NCBI RefSeq assembly: GCF_032854445.1
Contig: NC_088301.1
Span: 27,326,402-27,390,401 of the forward strand
Origin: Liolophura sinensis
Lineage: Eukaryota > Mollusca > Polyplacophora > Chitonida > Chitonidae
Reading direction: 5' to 3'
DNA length: 64,000 nucleotides
Part shown: one piece after another, positions 55,427-64,000 of the stretch
Position numbering within the stretch: the first letter of the stretch is position 1
Layout of the letters: every line of letters starts with the position of its first letter
The notes under the pieces: generated by a model
What the model was told of the DNA's origin: nothing
Database searches by the model: none
The model's input: only the letters and a program-made list of their open reading frames with translations
Translations under genes and position numbers: made by a program

Positions 55427-55613
55427 CACACTTCTATGAGCCAGTACAATTGGTAAGGCACAGGCCGAGATTACAATACCGGTTGTTAAAAAAATGCAGA
55501 ATTCCACCAATGCACTGCTGGCGGAGTCGAGGCTATCTGCTAAACGACGAGACACCATTGTGGGAATTGGTGATAGCACATAAAATATCAGCACAAACAT
55601 GGGCCACCAGTTG
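55427..55613 (-). CDS. LEPROT: LEPROT/Vps55 family protein, middle exon
   Basis: Four-membrane-span endosomal/Golgi protein of the LEPROT-LEPROTL1-Vps55 family. In yeast, Vps55 acts with Vps68 in late-endosome-to-vacuole traffic; in mammals LEPROT limits leptin- and growth-hormone-receptor display. This exon (acceptor CTTTGTTTCAG, donor GTAAGT) encodes NWWPMFVLIFYVLSPIPTMV, then SRRLADSLDSASSALVEF and CIFLTTGIVISACALPIVLA. The WPxFVLIFYxxSPIP and FFTTGIVISAxxLPxxLA patterns are the family hallmarks. It enters with one base completing an Asn codon split with the 5' exon. Confidence 0.95.
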
Positions 55614-56130
55614 CTGAAACAAAGAAAGCAAATGTTAGCCAACACTGTCAAATGTCAATGTGGACTCATAAATTTCTTCCTCACAGCTTAAAGATATGGT
55701 TAAATACAATGTCAGCGTCCGACATAAGGTTATTCTCACAGCTAGCCTGGCTCTGCTGACTTAAGCTGTGTAGGCCTGAAGCACTAGCTGGATCAACAAA
55801 TCCCCCCTCCCCTTAATAATTTGATGCTGGATATTTAATGTAGCTTTCAACAGTACACAGGCCTATAACAAATCAACATGCTAAATTTTATTTACCATAC
55901 TCACGAAATTTTCACTTCAACTGATGGAGGTCAGTGTCACTGTGATAGAATTCCCCCCATCAAGTCGCAGCATAATGGCACCAGGCCCACCAGCAGAATA
56001 TATATGCAAAGAATGAAGCCAGAGAAATACCAAATCTGCCAGTTTTAATATCCCCTGCCCACATGGCACATGGTATAACTCCTTGGCCATTGGTGGTGCA
56101 ATATAGTCCAGCATAAATACATGTACTCAC
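55614..56130 (-). other. LEPROT intron
   Basis: 517 bases, donor GTGAGT at 56130, acceptor TTTGTTTCAG at 55614. No repeat recognised. Confidence 0.85.
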
Positions 56131-56205
56131 TTGTATGCTGGGATGGCACATCCTAATACGAGAAATGTGATCCCCACTGCGGCCGAGAAGGCCAATGTTA
56201 TCAAC
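56131..56205 (-). CDS. LEPROT: LEPROT/Vps55 family protein, first recognised exon
   Basis: 75 bases after CTTTCTGACCAAACAG. In the correct frame it reads LITLAFSAAVGITFLVLGCA then IPAY plus two bases of the next Asn codon, the first membrane segment (human [20 protein letters not shown]). It enters in phase 2, so a short upstream exon supplying the start and about five residues (human MAGVKA) is needed. I could not place that exon between here and 62 kb. Confidence 0.93.
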
Positions 56206-56332
56206 CTGTTTGGTCAGAAAGACAACAGATGATAAATGGTTAAAAAAAAAAAAAAAGTCATACAAAAAAAAACATGAATGAAAAACATGGTATGTATACA
56301 GATGTCAGTGTGTGTGCTTTGGCAATTAATGT
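56206..56332 (-). other. Start of the LEPROT 5' intron
   Basis: Holds the polypyrimidine tract of the acceptor at 56206 and a T/A run. Nothing else. Confidence 0.5.
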
Positions 56333-56475
56333 ACTTATTTATTTGATCGGTGTTTTAGGCCGTACTCAAGAATATTTCACTTATATGACGGCAGCCAGCA
56401 TTATGGTGGTAGGAGCTTGGTGGAAACCCACAATCATCTGCTGGTTGCTGGCAGACTTTCCCACACACAACCGGA
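56333..56475 (-). repeat. SINE-A, 3' part
   Basis: TTATTTATTTGATCGGTGTT, CAAGAATATTTCACTTATAT, GCAGCCAGCATTATGGTGGT and CTGCTGGTTGCTGGCAGACT. The GC-rich centre is partly deleted. Confidence 0.88.
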
Positions 56476-57616
56476 GAGTAAGCCCCAATTGGGTTGATGT
56501 ATGCATTTTCTATATATCATATGCACAGAAGCGCATGCATGTGTACATGCTGAGTATGTTGTGCCCTTAAATAAAACTTAGTTAAAACTGTTTCCAAATT
56601 TTATGATTTTCACAGAGAAGTTAAATTCTAGGTGATCCCTTTCATATTTTCCCTTTAACACCAAACAGAGAGACAGATTCTCAAGTATTCAAAACAAAAT
56701 ATGGAGACAAATATCATTTAACAAGACGCACTGACTTGAACTAAAACTTCAATTAATAGCTGGCATACATAGTGCATCAAATGACACTTAATACTTACAC
56801 TATTTGGAAAATCCAGTGCAAGACGGACACATGAAAATAAAAATAAAAAAAGAAGCACCAAATTAACAAGAATGCATAGGAAATATTAATCTGTACAATA
56901 AAATATCACATTAATACATGAATGACGATTTAAAACTAGTCTACACGCTTACTTAGCACCATTAAAAACGTATGAGAACAGCATGTATTGTTAAAATACA
57001 AATTCAAGTGCCTCAAACGACAGTCACAATCCCCCCTTTCGCATACAAACTGCAACAACAGGCGCATTCTTGTTGAATGACCACGGCCTGGGCAACCGCA
57101 AGTCACTACAGAAGCCCAAGATCGAGCCGCACATCTATTTATATGTGAGCAACACCGCATTGATTCCGCACTGCATTCCAGAGTAAAACTAAGGTGTAAG
57201 GTGTCCGAGTGCGAGCGCCAACACTGTTTGTGGCTGTGAGCAATACGTCTTACCATTAGCGTGTTCTCTTTGTTGTGTTGTAAGTCATGCCATGTTAACC
57301 AAGTTGTCACATTTTAGCAGTTCCATTACTGTCTTTGTATAGGCTACTACCGACAGTTATAATAAGGAGTGAGGAGTAAACATAGACACCAGAACCAACC
57401 AAACGTCCATTACTGAGGATTGCCTTGGCAAACCTATGTCGCGGGCTTCGGCATTGTCAGACCATGTGCCTTTCTTTTATTTACTCATTTTCTAACCAAA
57501 CAAACAACAACACCTGTATGTTTTAATAGCTCTAAGTAAACTTTATGTTGAATTCTTTTGTTTTACTTACGGATGGGGTTATTCTAGTAAGGCCCATTGA
57601 TCTGCATCTATAAGCT
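56476..57616. other. Probable LEPROT upstream region
   Basis: No repeat family is recognised. Minus-strand donor-like sites (ATAGT then GTAAGT near 56797; CTAATG then GTAAGA near 57254) could end noncoding 5' exons, but neither gives an in-frame start for LEPROT. Confidence 0.35.
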
Positions 57617-57768
57617 TGATTTATTTATTTATTTGATTGGTGTTTTACGTCGTACTCAAGAATATTTCACTCATACGACGTCGACCAGTATCATTGTAGG
57701 AGGAAACCGGGCAGAGTCCGGGGGAAACCCACAACCATCCACAGGTTGCTGCCAGACCTTCCCACTTA
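57617..57768 (-). repeat. SINE-A, 3' part
   Basis: ATTTATTTATTTATTTGATT, GTGTTTTACGTCGTACTCAA, GGAGGAAACCGGGCAGAGTC and GCAACC-type module; ends ACCTTCCCACTTACT. Confidence 0.9.
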
Positions 57769-57819
57769 CTCTATAAGCTTGACAAAGCTCAATGAATGCT
57801 TCTGACTTTCAAGATAGAC

Positions 57820-57905
57820 TTTTGTCAAGTACCACTCCCTTTTGTCTTGTACCATTCCCTTTTGTCATGTACCATTCCCTTTTCTCATGAACCATTCCCT
57901 TTTCA
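57820..57905. repeat. ~21-bp tandem repeat, four copies
   Basis: GTACCATTCCCTTTTGTCAT repeated with small changes. Confidence 0.92.
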
Positions 57906-59089
57906 GATTATTTTCTCTAATGAAATAACAATATTAATTACATGCTACATGATCATCAGCCCGCTCTTAAGCTCCTTGGTTTTGTTCTACATTTACTCCT
58001 ATTTGTAGTGGCTATTAAAACACTACTGATACAGCCTTTGAATGAATTATGAAGTTTTAGTCCCACACTAGTAATATTTCAGCCTTGTCATGATGATAGT
58101 CTGAGAGTTAATTGAAATGTTGAACAGAATCAATAGAAGTTGTCACTCTGTACAATACAATGATGTCCTTTTGATAGCATCATGAGAGCCCTGACAATCC
58201 TACCAGTAAAGCAAAAGGTCCCAGAAATACCTTTTTTTCAGCACCTGACATGTTCTCTGTATACATATATATTCAATGAAAATAATTTATCTTAATATGT
58301 GGACAGTTTTGTTCGAATGTAAACAATTAAGTTGACAGCCTATTTATGCTACGTACTAATCACTAGTTACTTGACAACACCATTAACACCGGAGTTAGTA
58401 GAAGATTTGCTTCCCCTGCTTGCACCCACAGGTTTCAAAGAACAAATGTCGTCATCATATGACTGAAAAATTGTTAAGTATGTTCAACCCCAAGCACTCA
58501 CTCACTTACTCAATGAACAAATGTACTTGATTTATTTTTTATCTTCACACCATAATCATATTAAACATAGGACTGAAGTGAGATGGTTTCAGACAATATC
58601 TGTCTTATTGAAAAAGAGAGGAGGCTTTAATTTTTAATACAAGAATGCTGAATGTATAGTGATAGCAATATGCATACTAGAGTCAGTGTGCTGTGCCTTT
58701 ATGGGCATCATGTATAAAATTCTCCAATTCCGATATTAAAATTTGAACTGTATACACGAAATGAACTGGAATAACTATGAATAACAATGGTGATGATTTG
58801 AGTAGTTTAGGCAGGCATGCTAACATGTCCTATCATTCAAGTTGGGCAGCCACAAACAATTAAAATGTGAAACATGATGCAACCTGTCAGTTTTTAAAAG
58901 AAGGATGTTTTTTTTGGCGATGTCTTTCAATTAAAGTGAAACCCTTCCACAACTGTCACCGATAGATGCACATCATACTTAAGTACTTATCCTTAAGAAC
59001 AATTCCACTGACAAGATGCATAATCAGCCTTCTCTGCTTTTTACTCCTTAATACCTTGCCTTCCAACATATGCAAAGCTACACATTGGA
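57906..59089. other. Intergenic stretch
   Basis: A short SINE-C-like scrap lies at about 58425-58510 (GTCGTCATCATATGACTGAA, AAATTGTTAAGTATG). Otherwise AT-rich with no recognised feature. Confidence 0.4.
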
Positions 59090-59240
59090 TTTGTTTATTT
59101 GATTGGTGTTTTACACCGTATTCAAGAATATTTCACTTATACGACAGTGGCCAGCATTATGGTGGGAGGAAACCGGGCAGAGCCCAGGGAAAACCCACGA
59201 CCATCGGCAGGTTGCTGGCAGACCTTCCCACTACACATTG
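59090..59240 (-). repeat. SINE-A, 3' part
   Basis: TTTGTTTATTTGATTGGTGT, TTCAAGAATATTTCACTTAT, GGCCAGCATTATGGTGGGAG and CATCGGCAGGTTGCTGGCAG. Confidence 0.92.
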
Positions 59241-59684
59241 GAGACAGCGTATCGCACCAAAAAAAAAACACTCTCTAACCATGGCAGTGTAATCAACAGA
59301 AAAGAGAAAATCTGCACTTGTCGGTGGCATTTGTCTTAGCGATCAAAGTATTTGGATAAACTATCAGCGACAGCTCTGGATGGAGGCATCACTTTTATTA
59401 TTCTTCCAAGCTGAAAACCAAAAGCCTGTTGTTCTTGGCCAGAATATTAAAACTGTTCTTCTGAATTTCAGACAGTGGTTTGTTCTTATATTACACAACT
59501 GCAAATGGCAGCTGTAATTTGGCAGAAAATTTCTTAGTGATAATATCTTTCAGACTTTTGAAGTTTATTCTTCCAGCTCACTTACTTTGGTGACCATATT
59601 GAAGTTTGAGCATCTTTTTGTCCAGAACCAATGGACAAATCCCTCTCAGATTTGGTATTTGAAAGTTACAGAAAATTTGATTTG
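59241..59684. other. Spacer between two SINE copies
   Basis: No coding frame or repeat recognised. Confidence 0.45.
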
Positions 59685-59850
59685 ATTAGATCTGACTGGT
59701 GTTTTACGCAGTACTCAAGAATATTTCACTTATACGACAGCGGCCAGTATTATGGTGGGTGGAGACCCACAACCATCTGTAGGTTGCTGACAGACCTTCC
59801 CATGTACGACTGGACGGGAAGCCCACATGAGCTGGACTTGAACTCACGGA
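59685..59850 (-). repeat. SINE-A with internal deletion
   Basis: TCTGACTGGTGTTTTACGCA, CTCAAGAATATTTCACTTAT, GGCCAGTATTATGGTGGGTG, then directly GAGACCCACAACCATCTG (the CCGGGCAGAGCC block is lost) and ATGAGCTGGACTTGAACTCA, which includes box B. Confidence 0.9.
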
Positions 59851-61552
59851 CATAAATTTTGAACAAGACATTAAAATTTGTTAATACTTTAGAAGCCCGC
59901 CATTGGTCACATATATGGTGTCATAATAAGTTTGGAATTTTCATACAACTTGAAACACTGTGTATTCTGGTAAATTTTACGCCAGTGATTCTGAATCTGC
60001 TTTTGTTGTTTGTCCACGTTTGAAACTTTTTGAGCCTTAGTCAAGAAAATAATTTTACAGTTTTAAAGTTACTAAATTTCATTGGTCCGAAAATCAAAAA
60101 CTATGCGAGCTAGAAATTTGTAATTTGCACTTTGTAGCCCAAGGTATGCATTTTCCATGGTATCTGAATATACTGAACTATATGATGAACAGTCTTCTCA
60201 CTAGAAGTATTTAAATGACATCACCTTATTTCAGAAATAGAAATGTAATCCCATTCATTTAATCTAGACTTAGAGGGTATTAGTAACTGGACCATTGCAT
60301 GGTATTAAGCTGCCAAGTTAACTACCCCAAATTACCATAAATTTCATCCATGATTAACCTGCCAATATGTCCTGATTCTGAGAGTTCTGTTTAGTTTAGA
60401 AAGGTCTATGAGGTTTGCTGGGAACATGGGATGATATTCTACTGGAAAATTGTAAGTTTCAGCACCAAAAATGATATTGTCAGACATTTATTTGCATCTA
60501 AAAATGCACTTTTGTGGGCGAAATTTTAGGTCATTTAGGGTATGTCTTTATAAGATTTGCCAAAGCAGACTGTGTATCTTCATACAGCAGCGTTGCTGTG
60601 TTGCTGACAGGCTATCACAAACACTGTCATGTTGCAAGCTGCACTGTAATGAAGCAGAATATGACAACCACTCATGCAGGCTCTTGGAAATCATGAATGG
60701 AACTGCAAAAACATCCATCACCTAGAAAATCGACACACTTCCTCTTGTTTTGAATTTTATCTTCCCAATTACCTCTTTTAACTCTTGCAGCTGTGCCTTT
60801 TGAAACAGAGTTACACATTTTCAACTAATGAACTAGCTATTTAACTTTTCGACCCAAACTGTTATATATAACACAGATGACTTTAGTTAGCTTTGTTTTC
60901 CCATAACAATGAATGCAGTGTGACTGAGACATCTGACAAGTTAATATCAGGGAAAACCATAAACCAAAAAACCCATCATGCATGCCAAATTACAACTATG
61001 AGCATGATTTCTAAATTATGGCAAAAACCGAATAAGTTATAACTGAACAAGTCCTTTGCCCATAGATATTGCTAGGTTGTACTCCAAAAATTTGTAACTG
61101 GCTGCTTCTAAATTGACATTTAATTACACCATATTGTCCACACTATAATTTGACACTGCATAAGGCCTGTTTGTCTTCGAAATTGCCCAAACACGAGAGC
61201 AACAAGTTACTGTCAGATTAAATGTGACAACTCTTACCCCGTATTCCAGCCATTTTGGATCACAAGTTTATGTACACATATAGAAATGACGTCATTATTT
61301 TGTTACCATTTCAAACCTCCACTGCTGATAATGGTACAGTTTTCTCCAATTCTACATCCTGGGTTAATAACATTTATAATACCAATGGGAATAAAATGAA
61401 TTCAAAGGAAATCAATGTTTTTCTTCAAATCTCGCGAATGTGCTTGAGCACGTGAGTTTGGTGGCCATATTCGTATCGACACAACACGACATCGTCGAAC
61501 TGGGGCAGCGTTCATACTCGATCTTTGTTAATTGACACTTTCTAACAGGGAA
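59851..61552. other. Upstream region of VCP
   Basis: No repeat family or supported coding frame. The last ~100 bases before 61553 should be the VCP 5' untranslated region. No TATA box stands out, in line with a housekeeping promoter, but this is inference. Confidence 0.4.
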
Positions 61553-61569
61553 ATGGCAGAGGGATCAAG
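61553..61569 (+). CDS. VCP: VCP/p97 AAA+ ATPase, coding exon 1
   Basis: ATGGCAGAGGGATCAAG, coding MAEGS plus two bases, followed by the donor GTAATT. The start context GGGAAATGG has A at -3 and G at +4, a strong initiation context. The split codon is completed by C in exon 2 (AG+C, Ser), giving [18 protein letters not shown], which aligns with the human start MASGADSKGDDLSTAILK. Found from what exon 2 requires. VCP is the hexameric segregase that extracts ubiquitinated proteins in ER-associated degradation, autophagy and chromatin turnover. Confidence 0.92.
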
Positions 61570-62911
<1,342 letters not shown>

Positions 62912-63004
62912 TGATGTAAGATAAAGCCATGTGTAGGAGATAAAGGTTAGAGAATTAAATGCAACCATACCAGAGAATAGCATGTGAGGGTGGTACAATG
63001 ACCA

Positions 63005-63125
63005 AGGAGCCTCTCAACAAGGCAGTGGCTCATGCTGACTTCCAGCAACCTGCAGATGGTCATGAGTCTCACCCAGGCTATGCCCGGGTTTTTCCCACCA
63101 TAATGCTGTTCAAGTGGAGATAAGC
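63005..63125 (+). repeat. Diverged SINE-A fragment
   Basis: AGGAGCCTCTCAACAAGGCA, CTTCCAGCAACCTGCAGATG, GGCTATGCCCGGGTTTTTCC and CACCATAATGCTG, then diverges before the AAGTGAAATATTC block. Confidence 0.8.
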
Positions 63126-63239
63126 TTTCTGTGGTATTGTTAAAATAACACACTGTGTGCTCAAATGGACATTGAAGCAGCAAGGCAAAATGAACGGGTT
63201 TAAAGCTGGTAATAATCCACTTCAGGACTAGAATGATAT

Positions 63240-63551
63240 TTATAGTGAAGCGAATAGAAGGAAAGAATTGTAAATATTAAATAGATATACACACGAAATG
63301 TAGACCTGCAGTGTAACACAGGATAAAACTATAGCTGAGCTGTCCGTATTGCCAGTGCGGTTGGAAATGCCTGAACAAAGGTCAAATTCAACGTATGAAA
63401 ACTCGGAATCTGAAGTCTGACCAGAGATGTCATTGTCATAAATCGGAACTTCGTCATTCACTATGGGCACAGATTGATACGGCAGTGTACGTGCTGCTGT
63501 GTAGCTAGAATCAATCTGGAAAGTGACATCTTTTTGATCACCTGCTGAGCT
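63240..63551 (-). CDS. Candidate coding exon of unknown function, antisense in VCP intron 2
   Basis: A 312-base frame open from a TGA at 63552-63554, reading DQKDVTFQIDSSYTAARTLP, YQSVPIVNDEVPIYDNDISG, QTSDSEFSYVEFDLCSGISN, RTGNTDSSAIVLSCVTLQ. It is acidic and Ser/Asp-rich with protein-like composition. A possible acceptor (GCTCAG) lies near 63541 and a weak donor (CTGCAG then GTCTAC) near 63308. No family recognised. It may be an exon of an overlapping minus-strand gene, or a fragment of a transposed coding sequence. Confidence 0.3.
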   Translation of the reverse strand, partial: SSAGDQKDVTFQIDSSYTAARTLPYQSVPIVNDEVPIYDNDISGQTSDSEFSYVEFDLCSGISNRTGNTDSSAIVLSCVTLQVYISCVYLFNIYNSFLLFASL

Positions 63552-64000
63552 TCACTGGGCGGCCAGCTGGAGATCAGCTAGGGTAGTAAATGTATTGTTT
63601 TCAGTGTGTTTGGAGTCATAATTACGTTTCTCAAAGGCCCTCCTGGCAACATACTGTTAAACAGGTTGTAATCTTTAGCTAACTCTGGACGATTTTAATC
63701 AGTTTCATCTTTAATTATTATGTAAGAATAATGTTTCCATCAGAGTTTTTTTAATGTTCCTCTGGTATGTTTAGGCGCGTTTCAGCTGACCTCACACACA
63801 GACTTGCACGCTACGCACTCATGTCGCCATCACTGATTTCCCCATGACTACTCGAGGTCTTTTTTTGCCAATCGTGTTTGTAAACTGAAAGCATTTATTT
63901 GCTACTTAGTTTTAATTGTGTAATACACACACAAAAAAAAAAAATTTGGTCAGTGCGCGGTCAGTTTCGAAGTTGTACTCTTTTGTCATGTTTGTGTGGT

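Overview
This is a eukaryotic, gene-poor, repeat-rich window. It has spliced genes with GT/AG introns, long AT-rich intergenic DNA, many tRNA-derived SINEs and several minisatellites. The SINE 3' module, the gene set and the lack of any bacterial operon layout suggest a marine lophotrochozoan, most likely a mollusc. The phylum is an inference; I recognise no species-specific marker.

Left third (1-14.7 kb). After 7 kb with only repeats comes a plus-strand ankyrin-repeat gene of three coding exons (7199-7246, 10206-10439, 12471-14198). All phases join cleanly, giving a predicted 669-residue protein: an ankyrin head and a long Ser/Arg/Asn-rich, probably disordered tail. Its introns hold a (TA)n run, a full-length SINE and an 11-copy 52-bp satellite. 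From 14.7 to 19.1 kb lie nested tandem arrays and two kinds of inverted-repeat (foldback/MITE-like) elements.

Middle (19.5-42.1 kb). A minus-strand gene of the pancreatic-lipase family is spread over five recognisable exons (19545-23863). The splice sites and the Ser/Asp/His triad codons are present, but exon 2 carries two single-base frame breaks and exon 3 an internal loss, so it is either a young pseudogene or locally mis-assembled. After more repeats come two tandem copies of a C2H2 zinc-finger gene on the minus strand. The copy at 39568-41979 is intact (803 residues, about 12 fingers). The copy at 31.3-37.2 kb is dead: it has in-frame stops and a ~62-bp deletion, and a ~3.5-kb insertion flanked by a 10-bp direct repeat splits it exactly at the codons around the conserved internal Met-Glu.

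Right third (42.1-64 kb). Mostly repeats, with a few unassigned candidate exons at 44-45 kb. Then come three exons of the LEPROT/Vps55 membrane-protein gene on the minus strand (54940-56205), whose start-codon exon I could not place. The first two coding exons of VCP/p97 follow on the plus strand (61553-61569 and 62743-62848); the rest of VCP lies beyond the right edge. LEPROT and VCP point away from each other across about 5 kb. No operon-like cooperation is implied; these are independent housekeeping or regulatory genes.

No CRISPR array, functional rRNA gene or convincing functional tRNA gene was seen. The most unusual material is repeat architecture: foldback families present as opposite-facing pairs, SINEs that combine different tRNA heads with related 3' modules, higher-order satellites, and the split zinc-finger duplicate.
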